Positions 20,097 to 29,625 of a stretch of 64,000 nt of DNA are shown here, piece after piece (within the stretch, counting starts at the first letter, position 1; each line of letters begins with the position of its first letter). A program made the position numbers and the translations under genes. Origin of the DNA: Flavobacteriaceae bacterium (lineage in GTDB: Bacteria > Bacteroidota > Bacteroidia > Flavobacteriales > Flavobacteriaceae); assembly GCA_021739635.1 (NCBI GenBank), contig JAIPBH010000001.1, forward strand, positions 169,209 to 233,208, read 5' to 3'. The notes beneath the pieces were generated by a model that saw only the letters and a list, made by a program, of their open reading frames with translations, was not told the DNA's origin and ran no database searches.

Positions 20097-20200
20097 CAAA
20101 CTGAAAAAATAATTAACAAGTATCAACGGGAGATCAACGTTTATCGAAGGATAAGATTAAGACCTTAATTCATAAACACTCTCAAAACTAAATTTTAAAA

Positions 20201-20806
20201 ATGGCAAGATATACTGGTCCTAAAACTAAAATAGCTCGTAAATTTGGCGAAGCTATCTTTGGAGAAGATAAATCTTTTGAAAAAAGAAATTATCCTCCAG
20301 GTCAACACGGTGCAAACAAACGTCGTGGGAAAAAATCTGAATATGCAATCCAATTAATGGAAAAGCAAAAAGCAAAATATACTTATGGTGTATTAGAGCG
20401 TCAGTTCAGAAACATGTTTAAACGCGCAAGAGCAGCTCAAGGTATTACCGGTGAAGTTCTTTTGCAACTATGCGAGTCTAGATTAGACAACGTAGTGTTT
20501 AGAATGGGTATTGCTCCTTCACGTAGTGGTGCAAGACAATTAGTATCTCACAGACATATTACTGTTAATGGAGAAGTGGTAAACATTCCATCTTACTCAT
20601 TAAACGCTGGTGATGTTGTTGCTGTAAGAGAAAAATCAAAATCACTTGAAGCTATTGATAGATCTTTATCAAATTCAAGTCACGTTTACGAATGGATTAC
20701 TTGGAATAATGAAACTAAACAAGGAACGTATGTAAGCATTCCTTCTAGAATTCAAATTCCAGAAAGTATTAACGAGCAATTCATCGTCGAATTATATTCT
20801 AAATAA
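20201..20806 (+). CDS. rpsD: 30S ribosomal protein S4 (uS4)
   Basis: 201 residues, [17 protein letters not shown] onward. uS4 binds the 16S 5' domain first and in enterobacteria represses the alpha operon. The S4 RNA-binding domain is at about residues 92-155 ([20 protein letters not shown] and [20 protein letters not shown]). It is preceded by its own promoter and leader, and followed by a 98-nt spacer with the hairpin GGTTTAT/ATAAACC before rpoA. Confidence 0.98.
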   Translation: MARYTGPKTKIARKFGEAIFGEDKSFEKRNYPPGQHGANKRRGKKSEYAIQLMEKQKAKYTYGVLERQFRNMFKRARAAQGITGEVLLQLCESRLDNVVFRMGIAPSRSGARQLVSHRHITVNGEVVNIPSYSLNAGDVVAVREKSKSLEAIDRSLSNSSHVYEWITWNNETKQGTYVSIPSRIQIPESINEQFIVELYSK

Positions 20807-20904
20807 TAAATTAACAACATTGGTATTTAGCCAAAGGGTTTATTCGTACTTCTTCAAACTTATAAACCGCGCAACTAAATAACAATTAAAACGAAGAAAA
20901 AAGT

Positions 20905-21897
20905 ATGGCAGTATTTAATTTTCAAAAGCCCGACAAAGTAATCATGATTGATTCTACAGATTTTGAAGGGAAATTCGAATTTCGTCCTTTAGAACCTGGA
21001 TATGGATTAACAGTAGGAAATGCTTTAAGAAGAGTTTTATTATCTTCTTTAGAAGGATTTGCCATTACATCAGTTAGAATAGAAGGTGTAGACCATGAGT
21101 TTTCAGCTATCACAGGTGTAGTTGAAGATGTTACAGAAATAATTTTAAATTTAAAACAAGTACGTTTTAAAAGACAAATAGAAGATATTGACAATGAGTC
21201 TATTTCTATTTCAATTTCTGGACAAGAACAAATTACAGCAGGTGATTTTCAAAAATTCATTTCTGGCTTTCAAGTATTAAATTCAGAATTAGTAATCTGT
21301 AATTTAGACCCTAAAGTGAGTTTAAATATGGAAATTACTATTGAAAAAGGTAGAGGATATGTTCCTGCTGAAGAAAACAATAAACCTTCTGCACCAATAG
21401 GAACTATTTTTACAGATTCAATATATACGCCAATAAAAAATGTTAAGTACAGTATTGAAAACTATCGTGTTGAACAAAAAACTGATTACGAAAAATTAGT
21501 TTTTGAAATCATTACAGATGGTTCAATCACACCTCAAGATGCTTTAACAGAAGCTGCTAAAACTTTAATTCACCACTTCATGTTGTTTTCTGATGAGAGA
21601 ATAACTTTAGAAGCTGATGAAATTGCACAAACAGAAACTTATGATGAAGAATCTCTTCACATGAGACAGTTACTTAAAACAAAGTTAATTGATATGGATT
21701 TATCAGTTCGTGCATTAAACTGTTTAAAAGCTGCTGAAGTAGATACATTAGGTGACTTAGTATCATTCAATAAAAACGACTTAATGAAGTTCCGTAACTT
21801 CGGTAAAAAGTCTTTAACAGAGCTTGAAGAGCTAGTAATTGTTAAAGGTTTAAACTTCGGAATGGATTTAAGTAAATATAAATTAGATAAAGATTAA
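20905..21897 (+). CDS. rpoA: DNA-directed RNA polymerase subunit alpha
   Basis: 330 residues. The N-terminal dimerisation domain has [20 protein letters not shown], and the C-terminal domain has [20 protein letters not shown] and [13 protein letters not shown]. The arginine and asparagine of VRALNC correspond to the E. coli R265 and N268 that bind UP elements, so UP-element recognition is plausible. It lies in the alpha segment between rpsD and rplQ. Confidence 0.98.
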   Translation: MAVFNFQKPDKVIMIDSTDFEGKFEFRPLEPGYGLTVGNALRRVLLSSLEGFAITSVRIEGVDHEFSAITGVVEDVTEIILNLKQVRFKRQIEDIDNESISISISGQEQITAGDFQKFISGFQVLNSELVICNLDPKVSLNMEITIEKGRGYVPAEENNKPSAPIGTIFTDSIYTPIKNVKYSIENYRVEQKTDYEKLVFEIITDGSITPQDALTEAAKTLIHHFMLFSDERITLEADEIAQTETYDEESLHMRQLLKTKLIDMDLSVRALNCLKAAEVDTLGDLVSFNKNDLMKFRNFGKKSLTELEELVIVKGLNFGMDLSKYKLDKD

Positions 21898-21900
21898 TAA

Positions 21901-21943
21901 CTTCATAGTTTGCTCCTCAATAGTGGGTTGAAGCAAGATGAAG
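21901..21943 (+). other. Long stem-loop between rpoA and rplQ
   Basis: CTTCAT (21901-21906) pairs with ATGAAG (21938-21943). Inside it TTGCT (21910-21914) pairs with AGCAA (21932-21936), and TCAA (21917-21920) pairs with TTGA (21928-21931), leaving a 7-nt loop TAGTGGG. About 15 pairs fill nearly the whole 62-nt spacer. No T run follows, so a role in RNA processing or in controlling rplQ translation is more likely than termination. Confidence 0.55.
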
Positions 21944-21959
21944 CTAAAAAACAAATGTC

Positions 21960-22433
21960 ATGAGACACGGAAAAAAAGTTAACCATTTAAGTAGAAAAAC
22001 AGCTCATAGAAAATCAATGTTGGCCAATATGGCTTGTTCATTAATTGAACACAAACGTATTAATACAACTGTTGCAAAAGCAAAAGCTTTAAAACAATTT
22101 GTAGAGCCAATGATTACTAAATCTAAAGAAGATACTACACACAACAGACGTCTTGTTTTTAGTAGTTTAAAACAAAAAGAAGCTGTAGCTGAATTGTTTA
22201 GAGATGTAGCTGCTAAAGTTGGAGATAGACCAGGAGGATACACAAGAATAATAAAACTTGGTAATCGTTTAGGTGATAATGCTGATATGGCTATGATTGA
22301 ACTAGTAGATTATAATGAAATCTACAATGCTGATAAAGCTAAAAAGAAAACAACTCGTAGAAGTAGAAGAGGTGCAACTAAAACTGAAACTCCAGTAGTA
22401 GAAACTCCAGCTTCAAATCAAGAGGAAGAATAA
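21960..22433 (+). CDS. rplQ: 50S ribosomal protein L17 (bL17), extended
   Basis: 157 residues, [20 protein letters not shown] onward. bL17 lies near the tunnel exit. The core ends near residue 118; then comes a tail of about 40 residues that is first basic ([11 protein letters not shown]) and then acidic/Pro-rich ([14 protein letters not shown]), longer than the 127-residue E. coli protein. It is the last gene of the cluster and is followed by a strong terminator. Confidence 0.97.
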   Translation: MRHGKKVNHLSRKTAHRKSMLANMACSLIEHKRINTTVAKAKALKQFVEPMITKSKEDTTHNRRLVFSSLKQKEAVAELFRDVAAKVGDRPGGYTRIIKLGNRLGDNADMAMIELVDYNEIYNADKAKKKTTRRSRRGATKTETPVVETPASNQEEE

Positions 22434-22457
22434 ATGTTTTAAAATTTCATAAAACTT

Positions 22458-22490
22458 AAGGATAAACTATTTAGTTTATCCTTTTTTTTT
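22458..22490 (+). terminator. Terminator of the ribosomal cluster
   Basis: A 9-bp stem (GGATAAACT, 22460-22468, with AGTTTATCC, 22473-22481), loop ATTT, then nine T. The stem sequence is identical to that of the terminator at 23979-24008. Confidence 0.88.
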
Positions 22491-22548
22491 CAAAATTAAA
22501 CAGCTTCTTTTATAGCTATTTTTTAATAATTCTATTCATCAAAAAAAA

Positions 22549-23238
22549 ATGTATAAATCACTATTTCTTTTCTTTGTATTGTTTAACAATATTTTACTTT
22601 TAAAAGCACAAAATTCTACCAATTCTATCATTATAGGTCAAGGAGATTTTTCTGATGGTCTTTGGATTAATACTAAAAATACTCAAAAACAAATTGAGGG
22701 ATCACCGTATTTATTTACTAATTGGTTTCAAAAGGGAAAAATTTATGTTACTGACAAAGTTTATGTTGTTAACAATTTAAACTATAACATACAAGCAGAA
22801 AGATTTGAAGCTAAAATATCTGACGATTCTGTTTTTGCACTTAATCATGGTAGTTTTTATAAGATTGAAATTCAGGGTAAGGTTTTTACACGACATTTAG
22901 ATCCTCATTTTAATAGAAATTCTTACTTTGAAAATGTAATTAAATTTAAAAATAAACAAATTTTAAAAAAGTATATACTTAAAGTTAAAGAAGGTCAAAT
23001 TAACCCAATGACTATGCAAAAGATAAAACAAGATAGATTTATTAAAGGCGAGTTATATTTTATTTTTGATGAAAATACAACTGATTTAATACAAGTTAAA
23101 CTTAATAAATCAACTGTACTATCATGGGTTGAAGACGATAAAAAATTAAAAGTCAAAAATTTTGCTAAAGAACATAATCTTAGCTTTAATAGAAATGATA
23201 ATATTATAGAAATCTTAAACTACTACAATTCATTATAA
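22549..23238 (+). CDS. Secreted protein of unknown function, first of a tandem pair
   Basis: 229 residues with a signal peptide (YKSLFLFFVLFNNILLLKAQ). I do not recognise a named domain. It shares a pattern with the next gene: YLFTNW near residue 54, LNYNIQAERFEAKISDDSVF near residues 80-100, a lysine-rich stretch and INPMT near residue 150, and the C terminus ILNYYNSL. The two are clearly paralogues. The protein is probably periplasmic or outer-membrane attached. It begins 59 nt after the ribosomal terminator; no convincing promoter was seen. Confidence 0.75.
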   Translation: MYKSLFLFFVLFNNILLLKAQNSTNSIIIGQGDFSDGLWINTKNTQKQIEGSPYLFTNWFQKGKIYVTDKVYVVNNLNYNIQAERFEAKISDDSVFALNHGSFYKIEIQGKVFTRHLDPHFNRNSYFENVIKFKNKQILKKYILKVKEGQINPMTMQKIKQDRFIKGELYFIFDENTTDLIQVKLNKSTVLSWVEDDKKLKVKNFAKEHNLSFNRNDNIIEILNYYNSL

Positions 23239-23277
23239 ATTGTTTATCTTTATATAGGTTTATTTAAATTTTTTAAG

Positions 23278-23952
23278 ATGAAATATTTTTTTATTATATC
23301 ATTTTTATTTGGTCTAACTAGTTTGGCACAAGATGATACTTCTGCAAGAGTAAAAAACGATTATTCAGCATTTAAAGCTAATTTATCCGGAGCTTGGATA
23401 TTTAACAATGTAACAAATAATGTTAACGGAAATGTTTATTTATTTGAAAATTGGAATACTTATGGTATAATTAGAACCAATACCAATCAAAATTTAGTAC
23501 TCTCTGGATTAAATTATGATACAAAAACAGATTCTTTCGTTGCAAAAGTATCTGAAGATTCTGTATATGTTTTTAATAATACAGATATTAAAGAGATCAT
23601 AATTAATAAAAAGTTATTCAAGAGTTATTTAAATTTAGGAGAACCATCATATTATGAAGTATTAGCAACTTCAAATAATATAGAAATTTTGAAGAAGCAT
23701 GAAAAAATTTTAAAAAAAGGTATGGTAGATCCTTTAACTCAAAAAGCATCACCAGATAAATATATTGATAAATATTCATATTTTTCTTTCAAAGATGGTA
23801 AAATAGAAGAGTTAAAATTGTCAATTAAACCTTTTACAAATATTTTTGGAGAAAAATCAGAGGATATTAAAAAATATATCTCAAAAAATAATTTTTCAAT
23901 TAAAGAAGATAAAAACTTTCAAGCGATTTTAAATTATTACAACACATTATAG
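23278..23952 (+). CDS. Secreted protein of unknown function, second of a tandem pair
   Basis: 224 residues with a signal peptide (KYFFIISFLFGLTSLAQ). It matches its upstream neighbour in the blocks YLFENW, LNYDTKTDSFVAKVSEDSVY, a KGMVDPLT block and the C terminus ILNYYNTL, but the sequences have otherwise drifted far apart, so the duplication is old. It starts 39 nt after its neighbour; a weak TATCTTTA (-7-like) lies in between. It is closed by a terminator of the same sequence as the one in front of the pair. The function is unknown. Confidence 0.75.
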   Translation: MKYFFIISFLFGLTSLAQDDTSARVKNDYSAFKANLSGAWIFNNVTNNVNGNVYLFENWNTYGIIRTNTNQNLVLSGLNYDTKTDSFVAKVSEDSVYVFNNTDIKEIIINKKLFKSYLNLGEPSYYEVLATSNNIEILKKHEKILKKGMVDPLTQKASPDKYIDKYSYFSFKDGKIEELKLSIKPFTNIFGEKSEDIKKYISKNNFSIKEDKNFQAILNYYNTL

Positions 23953-23978
23953 TTTTTATAATTCTTTAAAATATTAAA

Positions 23979-24008
23979 GGATAAACTTTTTAGTTTATCC
24001 TTTTTTTT
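23979..24008 (+). terminator. Terminator after the tandem paralogues
   Basis: GGATAAACT (23979-23987), loop TTTT, AGTTTATCC (23992-24000) and eight T. Both stem arms are identical to those of the rplQ terminator at 22458-22490. Confidence 0.88.
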
Positions 24009-24034
24009 GCAATTTTGCCAAACCTTTCGAAAAA

Positions 24035-25138
24035 ATGAAATATCAAAAAAGACAAATAGCTATTATTTTACTTGCAGACGGAACTATTTTTTATGGTAAA
24101 TCTGTAGGAAACAAACAAGGTACTGCCTTTGGAGAAGTTTGTTTCAATACGGGTATGACAGGATACCAAGAAATATTCACAGACCCATCTTATTATGGAC
24201 AATTAATGGTTACCACAAATGCTCATATTGGGAATTATGGAACCAATACCGATGAAGTTGAATCAGATTCTATAAAAATTGCTGGTTTAATTTGCAAAAA
24301 TTTTAGTTATGATTATTCTCGTGATGCAGCTGATACATCTTTAGAAAATTTTCTAAATGCTAATAATTTATTTGCAATTTCAGATGTAGATACAAGAGCT
24401 TTGGTTAGTTATATTCGTGACCACGGTGCAATGAATGCAGTTATTACAACAGAAGTTGATGACATTGAGAAATTAAAAAAACAATTAGCAGAAGTTCCTA
24501 GTATGAATGGTTTAGAACTTGCTTCTAAAGTATCGACAAAAGAGCCTTATTATTTTGGTAATGAAAATGCTACTTATAAAATATCTGCACTTGATATAGG
24601 TATTAAAAAGAACATACTTAGAAACTTAGCTAAACGCGATGCTTACATAAAAGTGTTCCCTTATAATGCCACTTTTGAAGACTTACAGTCTTTTAATCCT
24701 GATGGGTATTTTTTATCAAACGGCCCTGGTGATCCAGAACCATTAGTTGAAGCACAAGCTCTAGCAAAAGAAATTATTAAAAGAAATTTACCTCTTTTTG
24801 GTATTTGTTTAGGACATCAAGTTATAGCCTTAGCAAATGGGGTTTCAACTTATAAAATGCATAATGGACATAGAGGCATTAATCATCCTATTAAAAATTT
24901 AAAAACGGGTAAAGGTGAAATAACATCTCAAAACCATGGTTTTGCAGTTAATAGAGAAGAGTCTGAGCTACATTCTGATTTGGAAATTACTCACGTTCAT
25001 TTAAATGATAATACAGTTGCAGGTTTAGCAATGAAATCTAAAAACTGTTTTTCAGTTCAATATCATCCAGAAGCTAGTCCTGGGCCACATGACTCGTCCT
25101 ATCTTTTCGATCATTTTATTGAAAACATTAAAAATTAG
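24035..25138 (+). CDS. carA: Carbamoyl phosphate synthase small subunit
   Basis: 367 residues. CarA hydrolyses glutamine and passes ammonia to CarB to make carbamoyl phosphate for pyrimidines and arginine. The N-terminal domain has FGEVCFNTGMTGYQEIFTDPS; the class I amidotransferase domain has SNGPGDP, the nucleophile Cys258 in FGICLGHQ, and the His/Glu of QYHPEASPGPHD. carB is not in the window. The gene begins 26 nt after a terminator and ends in an 18-bp terminator stem, so it is probably a single-gene unit. Confidence 0.97.
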   Translation: MKYQKRQIAIILLADGTIFYGKSVGNKQGTAFGEVCFNTGMTGYQEIFTDPSYYGQLMVTTNAHIGNYGTNTDEVESDSIKIAGLICKNFSYDYSRDAADTSLENFLNANNLFAISDVDTRALVSYIRDHGAMNAVITTEVDDIEKLKKQLAEVPSMNGLELASKVSTKEPYYFGNENATYKISALDIGIKKNILRNLAKRDAYIKVFPYNATFEDLQSFNPDGYFLSNGPGDPEPLVEAQALAKEIIKRNLPLFGICLGHQVIALANGVSTYKMHNGHRGINHPIKNLKTGKGEITSQNHGFAVNREESELHSDLEITHVHLNDNTVAGLAMKSKNCFSVQYHPEASPGPHDSSYLFDHFIENIKN

Positions 25139-25187
25139 TAAAATAAAAACCTCAGATATATTTAATATTTGAGGTTTTTATTTTACT
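25137..25187. terminator. Long terminator hairpin after carA
   Basis: An 18-bp perfect stem (25137-25154 with 25170-25187) around a 15-nt A/T loop, with A and T runs on both sides of the CCTCA/TGAGG core. It overlaps the carA stop codon and should work on either strand. Confidence 0.85.
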
Positions 25188-25253
25188 AAAACGTTATAGA
25201 TAAGAATTTATGTAATTCTTTAAAAATAAGTTAATTAAAACAAGATTAAAGCG

Positions 25254-25261
25254 TAAATTTG
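25254..25261 (+). promoter_or_regulatory. -7 element of the eno promoter
   Basis: TAAATTTG matches TAnnTTTG exactly, 29 nt before the eno start. No TTG is seen at the -33 spacing. Confidence 0.5.
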
Positions 25262-25269
25262 AATATTAA

Positions 25270-26583
<1,314 letters not shown>

Positions 26584-26604
26584 AATAAAACAATAGATTT
26601 TTAT

Positions 26605-26640
26605 AAAAAGCCAGATTCTTAATTGAATTTGGCTTTTTTT
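26605..26640 (+). terminator. Terminator after eno
   Basis: A 13-bp stem (AAAAGCCAGATTC, 26606-26618, with GAATTTGGCTTTT, 26625-26637, one G-U pair), loop TTAATT and seven T. Confidence 0.88.
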
Positions 26641-26660
26641 GTCTTAATTTTTTAGGATTT

Positions 26661-26680
26661 TAAGTAACAATTGTTACTTA
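26661..26680. promoter_or_regulatory. 20-bp perfect palindrome upstream of the first citrate synthase
   Basis: The half-site TAAGTAACAA is followed directly by its reverse complement. It lies 94 nt before the ATG and 12 nt before the TGAC-N4-GTCA repeat. The symmetry and place suggest a dimeric repressor or activator operator. No T run follows, so it is not a terminator. Confidence 0.5.
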
Positions 26681-26692
26681 TCTGATATTTAG

Positions 26693-26735
26693 TGACATAA
26701 GTCATGTTTTTTATGTTTAATAAGTAATAAATTTA
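26693..26735 (+). promoter_or_regulatory. Inverted repeat TGAC-N4-GTCA and -7-like element before the citrate synthase
   Basis: TGACATAAGTCA (26693-26704) has the arm length and 4-nt spacer of a CRP/FNR-superfamily site. A TAAATTTA (26728-26735, 7 of 8 to TAnnTTTG) starts 23 nt after it. A start site about 6 nt downstream would place the repeat near -42, the usual class II activator position. The same layout, with the same 23-nt spacing, recurs at 47972-48014. Confidence 0.45.
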
Positions 26736-26774
26736 GAAATCAACTCATCTTTCTAAACTAATTAAACTAAAGAT

Positions 26775-28091
26775 ATGGACAATTTAAAGGATAAATTATA
26801 CAGTAAAATTCAAGAGCATAGGCCTAGAGTTACAAAACTATTAGAAGATCACGGGGATACAATTATTGATCAAGTTTCGGTTTCCCAAGTTATTGGTGGA
26901 ATGAGAGGTATTAAAAGTTTGGTTACTGACATATCTTATTTAGATCCTTTTGAAGGAATTCGTTATAGAGGATATACCTTACCAGAAGTGTTAGAGAAAT
27001 TGCCAAAACCTGAAGGAGCAGATATGCCTTACGTTGAAGGATTATATTATTTATTATTAACAGGTGATATTCCAACTGAAGAAGAAGTAAAATATTTATT
27101 GATTGATTTTAACAATCGAAGAGTTATTCCAAGATATGTGTGGGATGTTATTGATGCGTTTCCCAGTAATAGCAATCCTATGGCAATATTGTCTGCTGCT
27201 GTGGTGAGTTTAGAAAGAGAATCACATTTTAATATTAAATATAAAGAAGGATTGAACAAGATGGATTATTGGGATAGTACTTATGAAGATGCTACTAATC
27301 TGCTTGCTAAAATGCCATTAATAGGAGCATATATTTATAATAAATTATATCATCCTGAAAAAGGTCATCGTTACCCAGACCCTTCGTTAGATTTGGGAGC
27401 AAATTTTGCTTACATGATGGGTAAAGATAAACCCTATGATGATGTATCCAGGATGTATTTTATTATTCATGCCGATCATGAAAGTGGCAATGTAAGTGCA
27501 CATACAGGTCATTTAGTAGCAAGTTCTCTTTCGGATGTTTATTATGCTACTTCAGCCATGATTAATGGCTTGGCAGGTCCGCTTCATGGTCTAGCAAATC
27601 AAGAAGTGCTTAGATGGTTACAAGGTTTAAGAGAACAGATGAGTGGTAAAATACCATCAGAGGAAGAAATGAAAACCTATGTATGGGAAACTTTAAAAAG
27701 TGGTCAAGTTATTCCTGGGTATGGTCATGCTGTTCTTCGTAAAACTGATCCCCGATATACAGTACAAAGAGAGTTTTGTTTGAAGCATTTGCCAGATGAT
27801 AAATTATTTAAATATGTAGATGCTTTATATAAAGTTGTTCCAGATATTTTAAGAGAACATGGTAAAGCAAAAAACCCATGGCCAAATGTTGATGCTCAAT
27901 CTGGTGTTTTGCAATGGTATTATGGTGTGACTCAATATGATTTCTACACTGTATTATTTGCTATTGGCAGATCGTTTGGTGTTTTATCAAATATCATCTG
28001 GGATAGAGCATTAGGTTATTCACTTGAGAGGCCTAAATCAGTAACAACTGAAATGCTAGAAAAAATGGTAGAAGCCAAAAATAAAATTTAA
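26775..28091 (+). CDS. Citrate synthase, mitochondrial/eukaryotic type
   Basis: 438 residues. It condenses acetyl-CoA and oxaloacetate to citrate. The sequence follows animal mitochondrial citrate synthase rather than GltA: HADHESGNVSAHTGHLV, NGLAGPLHGLANQEVL, VIPGYGHAVLRKTDPRYT, GKAKNPWPNVDAQSGVL and the end ALGYSLERPKS. The predicted catalytic triad is His271, His318, Asp373 (pig: His274, His320, Asp375). There is no targeting peptide. From memory, this class occurs in other Bacteroidota. A bacterial-type citrate synthase follows 182 nt downstream. The upstream region has a 20-bp palindrome and an FNR-like repeat, so its expression is likely regulated. Confidence 0.93.
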   Translation: MDNLKDKLYSKIQEHRPRVTKLLEDHGDTIIDQVSVSQVIGGMRGIKSLVTDISYLDPFEGIRYRGYTLPEVLEKLPKPEGADMPYVEGLYYLLLTGDIPTEEEVKYLLIDFNNRRVIPRYVWDVIDAFPSNSNPMAILSAAVVSLERESHFNIKYKEGLNKMDYWDSTYEDATNLLAKMPLIGAYIYNKLYHPEKGHRYPDPSLDLGANFAYMMGKDKPYDDVSRMYFIIHADHESGNVSAHTGHLVASSLSDVYYATSAMINGLAGPLHGLANQEVLRWLQGLREQMSGKIPSEEEMKTYVWETLKSGQVIPGYGHAVLRKTDPRYTVQREFCLKHLPDDKLFKYVDALYKVVPDILREHGKAKNPWPNVDAQSGVLQWYYGVTQYDFYTVLFAIGRSFGVLSNIIWDRALGYSLERPKSVTTEMLEKMVEAKNKI

Positions 28092-28141
28092 ATGATTAAT
28101 TAGATTATTGTATAGAAACCGAATTTATTTTTAATTAAATA

Positions 28142-28178
28142 CAAAAAAAACATTTATGTCTAATAAATGTTTTTTTGT
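28142..28178 (+). terminator. Terminator between the two citrate synthase genes
   Basis: Stem with core CATTTAT (28151-28157) and ATAAATG (28163-28169) extended by A/T pairs, loop GTCTA, then a seven-T run. It indicates the two citrate synthases are separate transcription units. Confidence 0.8.
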
Positions 28179-28273
28179 ATAATAAATTACCAACAAATGT
28201 ATAATGTTGCTTAAATAATAGTAGTTAATTTCGTAAATTAGCATTACGCAAAGAAAATTAAATTATAGTACTT

Positions 28274-29560
28274 ATGTCAGAAAAAGCCACCTTAGAAGTA
28301 AATGGTAAAAAATATGAATTTCCATTAATAACAGGAACAGAAAATGAAGTTGCAATAGATATTAATAACCTTAGAAGCGCAACTGGTGGTGTAACTACAT
28401 TAGATTCAGGTTTTAAGAATACTGGTTCTTGTGAAAGTGCCATTACCTTTTTAGATGGAGAACAAGGAATTTTAAGATATAGAGGATATTCTATTGAAGA
28501 ATTAGCTGAAAAGGCAGACTTTTTAGAAGTCGCATTTCTATTAATTTTTGGTGAACTTCCAACAAAAGAACAACGCGATAAATTTCATACCGATATTAAA
28601 GCGCAATCTGTTGTTGATGAAGATGTTAAAAAAATATTAGATGCGTTTCCTAAAACTGCCCATCCAATGGGTGTTTTATCATCACTAACTAGTGCTTTAA
28701 CTGCATTCAATCCTTCTTCTGTAAATGTAAATTCTGAAGAAGATATGTATAAAGCCATAGTTAAAATAATGGGTAAATTCCCTGTGCTTGTTGCCTGGAC
28801 ACATCGCAAAAAACAAGGATTACCTTTAGATTATGGCGATAAAAACCTAGGATATGTTGAAAACGTATTAAAAATGATGTTTAGACAACCTAATGAAGAT
28901 TATGCTCAAAATAAAATTTTGGTTGATGCCTTAGATAAGCTTTTAATTTTGCATGCCGATCATGAACAAAATTGCTCTACTTCTACAGTAAGAATTGTTG
29001 GCTCGTCTCATGCTGGATTATTTGCCTCATTATCTGCAGGAATTTCTGCACTTTGGGGTCCACTTCACGGTGGAGCCAATCAAGCAGTTTTAGAAATGCT
29101 TGAAGCTATTAAATTAGATGGAGGTGATACTAAAAAGTATATGGGTAAAGCAAAAGATAAAGATGATCCATTCCGTTTAATGGGGTTTGGACACAGAGTT
29201 TATAAAAACTTTGATCCTCGTGCTAAAATAATTAAGAAAGCAGCCGATGAAGTATTAGATGATTTAGGAATTGATGACCCAATATTAGATATAGCAAAAG
29301 GTTTAGAGCAAGAAGCTTTAAATGATCCTTATTTTGTAGAGCGCAAACTTTATCCTAATGTTGATTTCTATTCTGGTATTATTTATAGAGGTATGGGTAT
29401 TCCAACCGATATGTTTACCGTGATGTTTGCTTTAGGGCGTTTACCAGGTTGGATTGCTCAATGGCGAGAAATGAGATTAAACAAAGAGCCTATAGGAAGA
29501 CCAAGACAAATTTATGTTGGCGCAACTCAAAGACCTTTTGTAGATATTGACAACAGATAA
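28274..29560 (+). CDS. gltA: Citrate synthase, bacterial type (GltA)
   Basis: 428 residues, the length and pattern of NADH-sensitive hexameric citrate synthases of Gram-negative bacteria. The N-terminal strand-rich domain (EKATLEVNGKKYEFPLITG) is present, as are catalytic His265 (GPLHGGANQA), His307 (FGHRVYKNFDPRA) and Asp364 (PNVDFYSG). This is likely the main TCA-cycle enzyme. The gene is closed by a 10-bp terminator and is a separate unit from the upstream citrate synthase. Confidence 0.96.
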   Translation: MSEKATLEVNGKKYEFPLITGTENEVAIDINNLRSATGGVTTLDSGFKNTGSCESAITFLDGEQGILRYRGYSIEELAEKADFLEVAFLLIFGELPTKEQRDKFHTDIKAQSVVDEDVKKILDAFPKTAHPMGVLSSLTSALTAFNPSSVNVNSEEDMYKAIVKIMGKFPVLVAWTHRKKQGLPLDYGDKNLGYVENVLKMMFRQPNEDYAQNKILVDALDKLLILHADHEQNCSTSTVRIVGSSHAGLFASLSAGISALWGPLHGGANQAVLEMLEAIKLDGGDTKKYMGKAKDKDDPFRLMGFGHRVYKNFDPRAKIIKKAADEVLDDLGIDDPILDIAKGLEQEALNDPYFVERKLYPNVDFYSGIIYRGMGIPTDMFTVMFALGRLPGWIAQWREMRLNKEPIGRPRQIYVGATQRPFVDIDNR

Positions 29561-29582
29561 AATTTTTTAAATTCAAAAAATT

Positions 29583-29612
29583 AAGCTTCATAATTACTAT
29601 GAAGCTTTTTTT
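29583..29612 (+). terminator. Terminator after gltA
   Basis: AAGCTTCATA (29583-29592), loop ATTAC, TATGAAGCTT (29598-29607) and a run of T. The 3' arm contains an ATG (29599) that is in frame with the next gene but is unlikely to be its start. Confidence 0.85.
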
Positions 29613-29625
29613 ATATCTTAGGCTC

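Noticed and set aside
29599-29625. Upstream ATG for the DDAH-like gene
   Set aside because: It lies in the 3' arm of the gltA terminator, and the family N terminus begins at 29626.
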